A DNA stretch of 64,000 nt from Paenibacillus sp. YN15 (GTDB lineage: Bacteria; Bacillota; Bacilli; Paenibacillales; NBRC-103111). Shown piece by piece: positions 53,183 to 61,464 of this stretch. Location of the stretch: the NCBI RefSeq assembly GCF_003285005.1, contig NZ_QMFA01000037.1, positions 1-64,000 on the forward strand, read 5' to 3'. Position numbers and translations under genes: made by a program. The notes beneath the pieces are model-generated. The model did no database searches. It had not been told where the DNA came from and was given only the letters and a program-made list of their open reading frames with translations. The stretch's first letter is position 1. The number at the start of each line of letters is the position of its first letter.

Positions 53183-54036
53183 TCCTTCACCTGCATTAGG
53201 GTATTTTCCTTCCAGATCCGGATAGCCGGCTGTTTGTCCAAAAGCCCAAGCTCTGCAGCCAGCCTGAAATACAGCGACAATCCCTTCCACTGGGCCTCTG
53301 CAAAATCGTAGGCCAACTGGCGGAAGTAGCGGTCCCAATAGGCCTCAGTTCCGCCTACCGTGGCCACTGCCAGGCTGATCATGCCGGAGGCGTCCTTCAA
53401 GCCCTTCTCCTTGCTCTCCACAAAGGATTCATACACCTCGCGGATCAGCTCCGGATATTGCCGGACCGCATCCTCCCGGATCGCCCAGACGGCAAAGGAC
53501 ATCCACTGCCCGGTTAGCCGGTTCCATTCCTGGCCAAGATCCGTCATCAGATACCCGTGATCCTGCCAACTGGCCCGGATGGCGTCATCTCCGATGAGGA
53601 GAGCGCCGTCGGCTTCCTTCATCATGGCGTCCAGATCCGGGGGCGAGGAGAAGTAGGAGGGTGTCCCTTTATAATAATGCTCCAGGATGATCTTTAGCAA
53701 ATTTACGGAGGTGGCCGAGGTATTTACCAGCGCAACCCTGCCGTTTGCAAGCTCGGCGAGCGGCTTCCGGTGGAACAGCAGGATGGAATTTACCGGCCCC
53801 CAGGCGCTGACGGACAGGTCCGGCAGCAGCACATATTCATCCCCATGCTCCCCGTAAGCGAAGCTGGAGATGGGCCCCATGGCTACCGTTCCTTCCGCCA
53901 TAGCCCGGTTCAGACTGGCAGGAACCTGGCGGACCAGCTCCACTCTGCCGGCGAATTGACTTTCCGGAAAGTGATGAAAGATCGGCCACACATTGGTGTA
54001 ATCAATACGGCCGATCCGTATCGGATATGGATTCAT
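53179..54036 (-). CDS. mqnA: chorismate dehydratase MqnA (futalosine pathway)
   Basis: The 285-aa protein matches the MqnA/MqnD family: IRIGRIDYTNVWPIF near the start, VPASLNRAMAEG, GPISSFAYGEH, LLIGDDAIRA and GQWMSFAVWAIRED. It has a periplasmic-binding-protein-like fold and removes water from chorismate to give 3-enolpyruvylbenzoate. The start at 54036 has GGGGAG nine bases upstream and overlaps the ubiX stop by 35 bases. It sits among prenyltransferase, UbiX and methyltransferase genes, which supports a menaquinone role. Confidence 0.88.
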   Translation of the reverse strand: MNPYPIRIGRIDYTNVWPIFHHFPESQFAGRVELVRQVPASLNRAMAEGTVAMGPISSFAYGEHGDEYVLLPDLSVSAWGPVNSILLFHRKPLAELANGRVALVNTSATSVNLLKIILEHYYKGTPSYFSSPPDLDAMMKEADGALLIGDDAIRASWQDHGYLMTDLGQEWNRLTGQWMSFAVWAIREDAVRQYPELIREVYESFVESKEKGLKDASGMISLAVATVGGTEAYWDRYFRQLAYDFAEAQWKGLSLYFRLAAELGLLDKQPAIRIWKENTLMQVKE

Positions 54037-54640
54037 TTGTATGCGCTCCCCATCTTGTATACATATCGTGTTCGACATCCATCATGTCCAGGATTTTCCC
54101 CACCAGGAATCGGACCATATCCTCCAGAGTCCGGGGCTGGTGGTAAAAGCCCGGCATAGCGGGAATAATCTTCACACCGCTCCGGGCGAGAATTAACATA
54201 TTCTCCAGATGAATCGCATGCAAGGGGGTTTCCCGCGGCACCAGAAGGAGGGGCCGCCCCTCCTTCAGCACCACGTCCGCCGCACGCTCCAGCAGATTGT
54301 CGGATGCTCCCCTGGCCACGGCGGACAAGGTTCCCATGGAGCAGGGGACGATGACCATGCCGGATGTAAGGAAGGAGCCGCTGGCTACGGCGGCGCCCAC
54401 ATCGCGGACCGGATGCAGGGTAAGCAATCCGTCTGCCGGGTCCAGCCGCCGTCCAAGCTCCGCTGTGCGGTCCGACGTGTTCCAGCCCAGCTCGTCCTTC
54501 AGCACCCGCCATCCTGCATCCGTTACAATCAGATGCACCTGAATCCCCTGCCGGAGCAGCTCGCGGCACAGCTCCACGCCGTATACCACACCGCTTGCCC
54601 CCGTTATGCCGACGATCCACGGCTTCCTTGCCTTTGCCAT
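54002..54640 (-). CDS. ubiX: UbiX-family flavin prenyltransferase
   Basis: The 212-aa flavoprotein has the N-terminal GITGASGVVYG loop, the IVPCSMGTLSA segment that binds the flavin, and RPLLLVPRETPLHAIHLENM. UbiX makes prenylated FMN, the cofactor of UbiD-type decarboxylases. In futalosine-pathway organisms a UbiX/UbiD pair removes the naphthoate carboxyl group. No UbiD gene lies in the window. It overlaps the prenyltransferase stop by one base. Confidence 0.92.
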   Translation of the reverse strand: MAKARKPWIVGITGASGVVYGVELCRELLRQGIQVHLIVTDAGWRVLKDELGWNTSDRTAELGRRLDPADGLLTLHPVRDVGAAVASGSFLTSGMVIVPCSMGTLSAVARGASDNLLERAADVVLKEGRPLLLVPRETPLHAIHLENMLILARSGVKIIPAMPGFYHQPRTLEDMVRFLVGKILDMMDVEHDMYTRWGAHTNESISDTDRPY

Positions 54641-55506
54641 CAGTGCACCACCATATCGAATAAGGTAAATGCGAATACGAGCATGCTCAGAATGCCGTTC
54701 ATGGTGAAGAATGCCGTATTCAGCTTGCTAAGATCATGGGGTTTGACCAGGTGATGCTCATAATACAGAATCACATACGCAATAATGAGTCCCGCAAAAA
54801 ATACCCAGCTCAAATCGGTAATCATATACAGCGTGGCAAAACCGATGGCGGTCAGCACATGCAGCCCTCTGGAGATCAAGAGCGCCTTGGCAATGCCGAA
54901 CCGGGCGGGAATGGAATGCAGACCGGCGGAGCGGTCATATTCGATATCCTGGCAGGCGTAAATGACATCGAAACCTGCCGTCCAGCAAGCCACCGTCAGA
55001 TAGAATATCATGGATGTCCAGTCGATCCTGCCGGTTACCGCCACCCAGCCGCCCAGAGGCGCAAGGGCGATGGTTAAACCGAGGATAATGTGGCACAGCC
55101 AGGTAAACCGTTTGGTATACGAGTAAAAGACCAGGAAAAAGACGGCGATGGGAAGCAGCTTGACGCATAATGAGTTCAGTTGGGAGCTGGCCCAGAATAA
55201 TAAGGCGAATGAGACCGCAATAAACAAAATCACTTCCGCGGAGCTGATTAGACCGGCGGGAATGGCCCGGTTCCGGGTTCTGGGATTCCTGGCGTCAATG
55301 GCCTTGTCAATGACCCGGTTGAGGCTCATGGCCGCCGTCCGGGCGCCCACCATGGCCAGCGTCACCCAGCCGATCTGGCCCCATGAAGGCAAGTGGCCGT
55401 TTACCATCATTGAGCCCAGCAGAGCGCCCATATACGCGAAAGGCAAGGCGAACACGGTATGCTCAAATTTAATCATCTCCAGGAAAATCTTGATTTTATT
55501 CCACAT
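54640..55506 (-). CDS. mqnP: UbiA-type polyprenyltransferase (MqnP-like) for menaquinone
   Basis: The 288-aa integral membrane protein has eight or nine helices and the two Asp-rich motifs NRVIDKAIDARN and DVIYACQDIEYD that bind Mg-polyprenyl diphosphate. It attaches the heptaprenyl chain to an aromatic acid. The ATG at 55506 is chosen over a GTG 24 bases earlier because of the AAGGAGG site. Its place between ubiE and ubiX, next to mqnA, favours the futalosine-route prenyltransferase over 4-hydroxybenzoate prenylation. The symbol is by context. Confidence 0.82.
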   Translation of the reverse strand: MWNKIKIFLEMIKFEHTVFALPFAYMGALLGSMMVNGHLPSWGQIGWVTLAMVGARTAAMSLNRVIDKAIDARNPRTRNRAIPAGLISSAEVILFIAVSFALLFWASSQLNSLCVKLLPIAVFFLVFYSYTKRFTWLCHIILGLTIALAPLGGWVAVTGRIDWTSMIFYLTVACWTAGFDVIYACQDIEYDRSAGLHSIPARFGIAKALLISRGLHVLTAIGFATLYMITDLSWVFFAGLIIAYVILYYEHHLVKPHDLSKLNTAFFTMNGILSMLVFAFTLFDMVVH

Positions 55507-56239
55507 ACGCCGCGCCCCCTCCTTCCTCACCGGATTTGATTCCCAGATGAAGAGCGGCGATGCCGCCGGTGAAGGGCCGGGCTTCCACCCGGGTCAGACC
55601 GCATTCCCGGAAGATTCGCGCCAATTCCTGATGATCGGGAAAATGAATCAATGATTCCGGCAGCCACTTGTACTGCTCGTACCGCTTGGCCAACAGCCGG
55701 CCCAGCAAGGGAAGAATTCTCTGGAAGTAAAAATAATAAATGGACTTGAAGGGCTGCCAGACGGGCTTGGACAATTCCAGAGAAACCACCATTCCGCCGG
55801 GCTTCACCACCCGCCGCATCTCCTTAATCACCTGCACCAGATCGGGCACATTGCGGAGAGCGAAGCCGATGGTGGCGTAATCGAAGGTATTGTCCGGGAA
55901 GGGAAGCGCCATGGCGTTGCCTTCGATCAGGTCAACCTGCCGCTCCAGCCCCATCTCCTGCACCTTCCGCCTGCCCAGCTCCAGCATGTTCCTGCTGAAA
56001 TCAAGCCCGACAATCCGCCCGGAGCCGCTGGCCTGGGCCATGGCAATGGTCCAGTCGCAGGTTCCGCAGCACAGGTCGATGGCCGTATCCCCCGGCTTCA
56101 TGGCCATCCGCTTCATGGTTCGTTTGCGCCAGGCCTTATGCCGCCGGAAGCTCAGCACATCATTCATCAAATCATACTTGGGGGCGATGCTTTCAAAGAC
56201 CTCATGCACAAACTTTTCCTTGGTTTGGGTGGAATTCAT
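55496..56239 (-). CDS. ubiE: demethylmenaquinone methyltransferase (UbiE/MenG)
   Basis: The 247-aa SAM-dependent enzyme does the last step of menaquinone synthesis. It starts with the family segment VHEVFESIAPKYDLMNDVLS and has the SAM loop AIDLCCGTCDWT, the acidic LDFS, and the signature FALRNVPD with LELSKP. It follows hepS by seven bases and overlaps the next gene by 11 bases. The order hepS-ubiE matches B. subtilis hepS-menG. Confidence 0.95.
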   Translation of the reverse strand: MNSTQTKEKFVHEVFESIAPKYDLMNDVLSFRRHKAWRKRTMKRMAMKPGDTAIDLCCGTCDWTIAMAQASGSGRIVGLDFSRNMLELGRRKVQEMGLERQVDLIEGNAMALPFPDNTFDYATIGFALRNVPDLVQVIKEMRRVVKPGGMVVSLELSKPVWQPFKSIYYFYFQRILPLLGRLLAKRYEQYKWLPESLIHFPDHQELARIFRECGLTRVEARPFTGGIAALHLGIKSGEEGGGAAYVE

Positions 56240-56246
56240 CCGCTCG

Positions 56247-57116
56247 TCACCTCATCGCTCCTCCAGCAGCCGGCGGCTGCCGCACCATACGGAGAAAAGG
56301 GTCCCCGGTCTGCAGCAGCTCCTGCATCAGTCTGTCCGAATCCAGTAGCTTTGCCTTTTCGTACAAATAACCCACCTGCTCATCGAGCAGCTGCAGGAGC
56401 TGTTCCTTGATCCTGCATTTCTGCATCAAGCTGGCGACTTGCTCCTTCCTGTCCGCAGAAGACTCCAGCTGACGGAGCGCCTCCGCATATCCCTGCTCCC
56501 TGATCCGCCAATACGCCCAGCTGTCCCAAAACTTGTCCGGGTTGCCGCAATGGTCCAGCTCGTCCGCCAGCAGCTCGCAGCAGGCGAAGCTTTCCAGGAT
56601 GCCGTGCCACGCCTTGCCCAGCCCGTTTTTCATCAGGTGGTCAAAGCGGGCGAACAGCTGGGCGCGGATGACCGTCATCCGCTGCAAATACTCGTCAGCC
56701 GTGAGCTTCATTTGCTGGATGCGGGCATACAGGGTCATTTTGAGACGGTTGACCTCACATATGGAACCGGCAATCTGCTCCACCATCTCAATCTGCCCGG
56801 CTTCGGACAGAAGCTGGTAATATCCCGAGCTGAAATAATCGCCCGCCAATACCTTCAATTGGCGGGAACGGACAGCTTTCTTTTCTTTCACCTGATTGGA
56901 CACGGAGACCATCTCATGGATATCAATGCCCATTTGCACCAGGGCTACGGCCAGCGTCAGGTTTTCCGCCGCCTTCCCCGCATTTCCGGATTCCTTAAGA
57001 AAGGCCAGAAGCAGCCTGGAGCGCGCCTCCGGGAAGTCGGGCACATCCGTGTGAAGCCGGATCATATCGTACTGTGTATATTGCTTTGCCAACTCTGGCA
57101 GGTGAAATGAATTCAT
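56247..57116 (-). CDS. hepS: heptaprenyl diphosphate synthase component I
   Basis: The 289-aa all-helical protein begins at 57116 with GGAGG seven bases upstream. Residues DMIRLHTDVPDFPEARSRLL and KVLAGDYFSSGYYQLLSE are typical of HepS, the non-catalytic subunit that sets product length together with HepT. It lacks the Asp-rich motifs. First gene of the menaquinone block. Confidence 0.9.
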   Translation of the reverse strand: MNSFHLPELAKQYTQYDMIRLHTDVPDFPEARSRLLLAFLKESGNAGKAAENLTLAVALVQMGIDIHEMVSVSNQVKEKKAVRSRQLKVLAGDYFSSGYYQLLSEAGQIEMVEQIAGSICEVNRLKMTLYARIQQMKLTADEYLQRMTVIRAQLFARFDHLMKNGLGKAWHGILESFACCELLADELDHCGNPDKFWDSWAYWRIREQGYAEALRQLESSADRKEQVASLMQKCRIKEQLLQLLDEQVGYLYEKAKLLDSDRLMQELLQTGDPFLRMVRQPPAAGGAMR

Positions 57117-57222
57117 CCGGTTGCCTCCGAACATGATGAAAATCACACTCAAATCTACAGCATTTAATTATAGCATAACCTGCAATTGACCGCACGATTT
57201 CGTGAATATTTTGTGGCGGCGA

Positions 57223-57735
57223 TCAGTTTTGCTTCATCCAAACGGGAGTATAGCTGAAATTCCCCTGCTTCTCCAGCTCGCTTTTGAACAGGGAAACGGG
57301 ACTGTCCATAGGCAGCAGCTCCCTGTTCCATTGGCTGCGTTTGGCCTCCATGGCCAGCAGCAGCTCCTTGGAGTGCCGGTCGCCGTTGTTTGGCTGCAGC
57401 ACCCGCACCAGCAGATGGTTTACATTGGCGGTGGAATTCCAGGAGAAGGCGAAGAGCCCATACAAATCATGATAGACGAATCTTTCCCCGCTCACACCCT
57501 TCGGCAAAAAAAGATCCACCGACAGCATCCCGTGCTGGAGATTGGCGCTGGCTATTTGCAGGTCCAGGGGGACGGACGCCAATGCGTCCACCAGATTGGT
57601 CTCCGTCAGATAACCCGCTCCTCCGGGCCTGAATACCGGGTCCGCCTGCGATCCCCCTTGGGGGAGCCAGGACAGCCCCCAGGCAATTCCCAGAGACAGC
57701 AGCAGCGCCGCGGCCATGCCCTTCGCAAGCTTCAT
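57223..57735 (-). CDS. conserved hypothetical protein with N-terminal signal/anchor
   Basis: The 170-aa protein has a hydrophobic N-terminus (about 5-25) and is otherwise soluble, with segments such as TETNLVDALASVPLDLQ and VDLFLPKGVS. It lies between mtrB and hepS on the same strand. GGGAG precedes the ATG by ten bases. I do not recognise the family; an extracytoplasmic protein anchored to the membrane is likely. Confidence 0.75.
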   Translation of the reverse strand: MKLAKGMAAALLLSLGIAWGLSWLPQGGSQADPVFRPGGAGYLTETNLVDALASVPLDLQIASANLQHGMLSVDLFLPKGVSGERFVYHDLYGLFAFSWNSTANVNHLLVRVLQPNNGDRHSKELLLAMEAKRSQWNRELLPMDSPVSLFKSELEKQGNFSYTPVWMKQN

Positions 57736-57801
57736 CGCTCATCAACTCCCGCCGCCGGAAACAAGGCCCGGCCGATTCATGGTCCTCCTTTCCATTGTAC
57801 A

Positions 57802-57828
57802 AAAGAAAAAAGCAGGCTATGCCTGCTT
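57802..57828 (-). terminator. terminator after mtrB
   Basis: On the minus strand AGCAGGC and GCCTGCT form a stem with a three-base loop followed by TTTTTTCTTTT. It lies 24 bases after the mtrB stop. Confidence 0.85.
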
Positions 57829-57851
57829 ATCCCTAAAATCATCCCCGGTTC

Positions 57852-58082
57852 TTATTCTTCTGTATCCACAATTCCGTATTTTGTCCAGATTATCGCTTTG
57901 CCACGGACCTTCACCGCGGAGGTGTGATCCGTAAACTGGGCAATCATCACTTCGCCCTTGTCCAGCTTTTCCGTATGGTGAAAGCGGGTGTCTTGCCCTC
58001 TGGTCAATCCGATGACATGCACACCGTTGTCCTTGGCCTTCACTACGAAATATTCTCCGCTCTGCGTCTCTTCCTTGTCCAT
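57852..58082 (-). CDS. mtrB: trp RNA-binding attenuation protein (TRAP)
   Basis: The 76-aa protein forms an 11-mer ring that, with tryptophan bound, wraps (G/U)AG repeats in trp leader RNA and blocks trp expression. The conserved core is clear: [38 protein letters not shown] and [19 protein letters not shown] lies eight bases before the ATG. In B. subtilis it follows hbs and folE; here no folE is present and a tRNA/coiled-coil block intervenes. Confidence 0.97.
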   Translation of the reverse strand: MDKEETQSGEYFVVKAKDNGVHVIGLTRGQDTRFHHTEKLDKGEVMIAQFTDHTSAVKVRGKAIIWTKYGIVDTEE

Positions 58083-58164
58083 CTGCTTGGACCTCCTCTA
58101 AAAGCTTCCTATGCTCTTACTCTTATGATGCTTGATTGTCCCTCTCCTGTCAAACCCCGGGAGA

Positions 58165-58196
58165 AAGAAAAAAGACATCGCAGTTAACGATGTCTT
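58165..58196 (-). terminator. terminator of the left tRNA-Pro gene
   Basis: AGACATCG and CGATGTCT form a perfect 8-bp stem with a CAGTTAA-type loop, followed on the minus strand by TTTTTTCTTTC. An identical element follows the second tRNA copy. Confidence 0.9.
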
Positions 58197-58203
58197 CTTC
58201 ATA

Positions 58204-58280
58204 TGGTCGGAGTAACACGATTTGAACGTGCGACCTCACCCACCCCAAGGGTGCGCGCTACCAGGCTGCGCTATACCCCG
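58204..58280 (-). tRNA. tRNA-Pro (anticodon GGG), copy 1
   Basis: The 77-base minus-strand sequence folds as a cloverleaf: acceptor CGGGGTA paired with TACTCCG, D arm GCGC...GCGC, anticodon stem CACCC/GGGTG with loop TTGGGGT (anticodon GGG, reading CCC/CCU), T arm GCACG-TTCAAAT-CGTGT, and encoded ACCA end. A promoter and terminator flank it. Confidence 0.95.
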
Positions 58281-58320
58281 ATACCCTGTTGCTTCCGCCC
58301 ATTTTTCGGCGGCAAAAATG

Positions 58321-58349
58321 ATTATATTCGGTTTTTAATGATTTGTAAA
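58321..58349 (-). promoter_or_regulatory. promoter of tRNA-Pro copy 1
   Basis: On the minus strand TTTACA (58349-58344), a 17-base spacer and TATAAT (58326-58321) lie 41 bases before the mature tRNA 5' end. The leader carries a CCGCC/GGCGG hairpin shared with copy 2. Confidence 0.75.
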
Positions 58350-58388
58350 GGGGGAATTCCATATTTCTTCATATTTCCGGGCCGTTTC

Positions 58389-58694
58389 CTAATTGTGCAA
58401 TTGTTCCACCTGTACCATGGTTGCGTCCAAGTCAGCCTCTATCAATTTAATCCGCCGCTCCAGCTTGCCGAAATTGATGTTGGTTTCACTGCGAAAGGTA
58501 TGCAGCAGGTCCTTGGTTGCAGCTGTATCCGCTTTTGAGAGTGACACTTCCTGTTTCAGTACGGTCATGTCCTGCTGCAATTCCTCAATATGCCTGTTCG
58601 TTGCCCCCTGCATTTGAATCAGGGTAGTCAGCATCTGCTCCTGCTGATCCATTCGGCCCATGATTTTTTCCATAAATTGACTCATGTCCTTCAT
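58389..58694 (-). CDS. small coiled-coil protein of unknown function
   Basis: The 101-aa protein starts at 58694 with AAGGAG five bases upstream. It is rich in Glu, Gln, Leu and Met with a heptad-like pattern throughout (for example IEELQQDMTVLKQEVSLSKA and LERRIKLIEADLDATM), so a long coiled coil is expected. No membrane segment. It lies between two identical tRNA-Pro genes. Function unknown. Confidence 0.72.
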   Translation of the reverse strand: MKDMSQFMEKIMGRMDQQEQMLTTLIQMQGATNRHIEELQQDMTVLKQEVSLSKADTAATKDLLHTFRSETNINFGKLERRIKLIEADLDATMVQVEQLHN

Positions 58695-58749
58695 CGCAAC
58701 TCCTTCTTGTCCGCAACATGATTATACCAGCAAAAGGCACCGCAGACAA

Positions 58750-58780
58750 AGAAAAAAGACATCGCAGTTAACGATGTCTT
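58750..58780 (-). terminator. terminator of tRNA-Pro copy 2
   Basis: The same AGACATCG/CGATGTCT stem as at 58165 is followed by TTTTTTC on the minus strand. Confidence 0.9.
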
Positions 58781-58787
58781 CTTCACA

Positions 58788-58864
58788 TGGTCGGAGTAAC
58801 ACGATTTGAACGTGCGACCTCACCCACCCCAAGGGTGCGCGCTACCAGGCTGCGCTATACCCCG
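58788..58864 (-). tRNA. tRNA-Pro (anticodon GGG), copy 2
   Basis: The 77 bases are identical to copy 1, including the encoded CCA. The identity also covers the terminator and part of the leader hairpin, so a unit of roughly 130 bases was duplicated. Confidence 0.95.
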
Positions 58865-58903
58865 ATACCTTCCCGCGCCCGCCATTTCCCGGCGGCAAAA
58901 ATT

Positions 58904-58932
58904 ACTTTACCTTATTTCGCACAGCATGTCAA
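58904..58932 (-). promoter_or_regulatory. promoter of tRNA-Pro copy 2
   Basis: On the minus strand a consensus TTGACA (58932-58927), a 17-base spacer and TAAAGT (58909-58904) precede the tRNA by 40 bases. Confidence 0.75.
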
Positions 58933-59083
58933 CCTTTTGGATATCACTTTTTTAAAGTCAGACAATTCAGGACAAATCAGACTTTTCGGCCAGCACCGCC
59001 GGAAGGCGCTAAAAAAGCCGAAGAATCCGATAATCAGATTCCACGGCCTGTCTCTTCCGAATAAAGCATCTATGTACGGGAGC

Positions 59084-59356
59084 TTATTGAACACCGTCTC
59101 TCAGAGCTTTGCCGGGTTTGAAGGAAGTCACCTTGCTTGCGGGAATGTCGATTTCCTTGCCGGTTTGCGGGTTTCTGCCCTTGCGAGCGGAACGCTCACG
59201 CACCTCAAAGTTGCCAAATCCAACAAGCTGAACTTTGTCGCCGCTTTGCAGCGCTTCGGTGATGGCCTCGAATACCGCTTCGACAGCTTTCGTAGCGTCC
59301 TTCTTGGACAGTTCGGAGCTTTCTGCAACCTTGGCGATCAAATCGGATTTATTCAT
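59084..59356 (-). CDS. hbs: DNA-binding protein HU
   Basis: The 90-aa nucleoid protein starts [20 protein letters not shown] and has the beta-arm signature [19 protein letters not shown] with the tip residues [10 protein letters not shown]. It bends and compacts DNA as a dimer. GGGGGAGGTGAA precedes the ATG. A lone TATAAT on the minus strand (59413-59408) may be its -10 box. The spoIVA-hbs order matches B. subtilis. Confidence 0.97.
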   Translation of the reverse strand: MNKSDLIAKVAESSELSKKDATKAVEAVFEAITEALQSGDKVQLVGFGNFEVRERSARKGRNPQTGKEIDIPASKVTSFKPGKALRDGVQ

Positions 59357-59535
59357 GCATATTCACCTCCCCCCGGTATATTACATGTGTTTACCGATTC
59401 TTTCGGAATTATACGTGTCCATTGAATAAAAACGAACAAATTTATAGTAATACACCATCGGTCCAATTTCAAGTCGAGAAATGAAGTTTTCCCTTACGGA
59501 TACGACAAATTGCGTGCATTTGTCCATAAATAGGC

Positions 59536-59578
59536 AAAAAGCCCCAGTCTGTGAACAGCTGTTCAGCAGTTGGGGCTT
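59536..59578 (-). terminator. terminator of spoIVA
   Basis: GCCCCAACTGCTGAACAG pairs with CTGTTCACAGACTGGGGC on the minus strand with small mismatches, followed by TTTTT. It lies 22 bases after the spoIVA stop. Confidence 0.88.
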
Positions 59579-59598
59579 GATGGAGGGGAAGCTTGAAA

Positions 59599-61080
59599 TT
59601 AGAGAATAATGGCGATCAGACCGCCGGAGCCTTCGTTGATGATCCGCCCCAGAGTCTCCTGGAGCTTGTAGCGGGCATTGTCCGGCATCATCGCCAGCTT
59701 GCCCTGAATGCCCTCGCGGACGATGGAATGCAGCGAACGGCCGAAGATATCCGATTCCCAGATTTTCAGCGGATTTTCCTCGAAATCCTGCATCAGGTAG
59801 CGGACCAGCTCTTCGCTTTGCTTTTCCGTCCCGATGATGGGGCAGAATTCGGACTCCACGTCTACCCGGATCATATGTACCGAAGGAGCGGTAGCTTTCA
59901 GGCGCACTCCGAAGCGGGAGCCTTGGCGGATCAGCTCCGGCTCATCCAGCGCCATTTCGGCCAAGGTAGGCGGCGCAATGCCGTAGCCGGTGGTTTTCAC
60001 CATTTCCAGCGCCTCGGCAAATTGGTCGTATTCCCGCTTGGCATGGGTGAAGTCCTGCATCAGCTGCAGAAGATGGTCCTTGCCGCGGATTTCCACACCC
60101 ACTACTTCCTGCAGAATGTGGTCATACAGCTCATCCGGCGCAAACAGATCGATTTCGGCCACACCCTGGCCCATATTCATATCCGCCAAGGCGGCGCGCT
60201 CGATAAAGTCGTATGCCCCGAATTGGCCCACCACCCGGTCCACATCCCGGAGCCTGCGGATATCCTGCACCGTATCGCGGACGGAGGATTCAAATTCCGT
60301 GCGCAGCCAGTGCTTCTCATCCAGCACCATCACCCAGCTGGGCAGGTTGACGTTCACCTCATGCACGGGGAACTCATACAATACCTCGCGCAGCACGGAG
60401 AGCACATCCTCTTCGCCCATGGTGGCGGCGGACAGGGCCATAACCGGTATATCATACTTGGCGGACAGCTCGGCGCGGAGCTCCTGGGCCGGCTCGCTGT
60501 CAGGCTTCATGGTATTGATAACCAGGATGAACGGCTTGCCGACTTCCTTCAGCTCGGCCACCACCCGCTCTTCCGCCTCCACATAGGAGGAACGCGGAAT
60601 TTCGGCAATGCTGCCGTCTGTGGTAATAACCACGCCCAAGGTGGAGTGCTCCTGGATCACCTTGCGGGTGCCGATTTCGGCCGCCTCCTGGAAGGGAATC
60701 GGCTCATCAAACCACGGAGTGGAGATCATCCGGGGACCGGCTTCATCCTCATACCCCTTGGCTCCCTGCACGGCGTAGCCGACGCAGTCCACCAGGCGGA
60801 CATTGACGTTCAAGCCTTCGCCAACCGAGATTTGAACCGCATTGTTGGGCACAAATTTGGGCTCGGTGGTCATGATGGTGCGGCCGGCGGCGCTTTGCGG
60901 CAGCTCATCCACCGCTCTCACCCGATCCGACTCGTTCTTGATGTTGGGGATAACCACCGACTCCATAAAACGCTTGATGAAGGTGGATTTCCCCGTGCGT
61001 ACCGCTCCGACCACTCCGAGATAGATGTCTCCGCCGGTGCGTTCGGCAATGTCCTTAATGATATCGACTCGTTCCAACAT
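59599..61080 (-). CDS. spoIVA: stage IV sporulation protein A (spore coat morphogenetic ATPase)
   Basis: The 493-aa protein starts MLERVDIIKDIAERTGG at 61080, with AGGAGG five bases upstream. Walker A is GAVRTGKST (25-33). The conserved middle and C-terminal parts include FGAYDFIERAALADMNMGQG, and the protein ends GGLIAIIL; the C-terminus is known to be needed for outer-forespore-membrane targeting. SpoIVA polymerises on the mother-cell face of the forespore to form the coat base. Expression should be sigma-E dependent, and a fitting promoter lies upstream. Confidence 0.97.
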   Translation of the reverse strand: MLERVDIIKDIAERTGGDIYLGVVGAVRTGKSTFIKRFMESVVIPNIKNESDRVRAVDELPQSAAGRTIMTTEPKFVPNNAVQISVGEGLNVNVRLVDCVGYAVQGAKGYEDEAGPRMISTPWFDEPIPFQEAAEIGTRKVIQEHSTLGVVITTDGSIAEIPRSSYVEAEERVVAELKEVGKPFILVINTMKPDSEPAQELRAELSAKYDIPVMALSAATMGEEDVLSVLREVLYEFPVHEVNVNLPSWVMVLDEKHWLRTEFESSVRDTVQDIRRLRDVDRVVGQFGAYDFIERAALADMNMGQGVAEIDLFAPDELYDHILQEVVGVEIRGKDHLLQLMQDFTHAKREYDQFAEALEMVKTTGYGIAPPTLAEMALDEPELIRQGSRFGVRLKATAPSVHMIRVDVESEFCPIIGTEKQSEELVRYLMQDFEENPLKIWESDIFGRSLHSIVREGIQGKLAMMPDNARYKLQETLGRIINEGSGGLIAIIL

Positions 61081-61227
61081 GATCCCCTCCTGAATTCCTT
61101 CAAAATGTAGTACATCAAGCGCCGGAGCTTCCCGCCGAACAATCTCCCGCCCTTCTTGTACCCGAAAAAGATGCCTGATGTGAGCTGCAATGAAAGCCAC
61201 ACTCGTACCATCTTTTGGACTAGTAAA

Positions 61228-61256
61228 AATATATGTGTACAGCCCCGGAATATGAC
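61228..61256 (-). promoter_or_regulatory. candidate sigma-E promoter of spoIVA
   Basis: On the minus strand GTCATATT (61256-61249), 13 bases, then CATATATT (61235-61228) resemble the sigma-E -35 (kmATATT) and -10 (CATACAnT) boxes. The implied leader is about 140 bases. Confidence 0.45.
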
Positions 61257-61306
61257 AGAGAATTCTATAGTAAAATTCCCGGGAGTACCCACCGGCCAAT
61301 CCGGCT

Positions 61307-61327
61307 TTTGCGCAAGTCATGCGCAAA
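61307..61327. promoter_or_regulatory. perfect 8-bp dyad upstream of the spoIVA promoter
   Basis: TTTGCGCA (61307-61314) and TGCGCAAA (61320-61327) are separated by AGTCA. It lies about 50 bases upstream of the candidate sigma-E promoter and could be an operator or a weak terminator. No protein is assigned. Confidence 0.4.
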
Positions 61328-61402
61328 GCTTCCCCGATTTATGATATATGAGCGGTTCCCAAGGCTTATGACTGCCCCGTATGCCGGAAAGCGGCGCAAA
61401 CG

Positions 61403-61424
61403 CAAAAAAGCTGCCCAGGGCAGC
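61403..61424 (-). terminator. terminator of the ferredoxin gene
   Basis: GCTGCC and GGCAGC form a short stem on the minus strand followed by TTTTTTG, 41 bases after the stop at 61465. Confidence 0.75.
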
Positions 61425-61464
61425 CTCAGAGTTTGAAAAAAACCATCTTATCCGCAGCTTCGCG

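Noticed and set aside
58203-58300. Open frames starting MVGVTRFERATS at 58203 and 58787
   Set aside because: These are translations through the two tRNA-Pro genes on the opposite strand, a well-known false-gene pattern.
59593-61110. 505-codon open frame on the plus strand
   Set aside because: It is entirely antisense to spoIVA, which has clear family motifs, a ribosome site and a terminator. The antisense frame lacks any recognisable motif.
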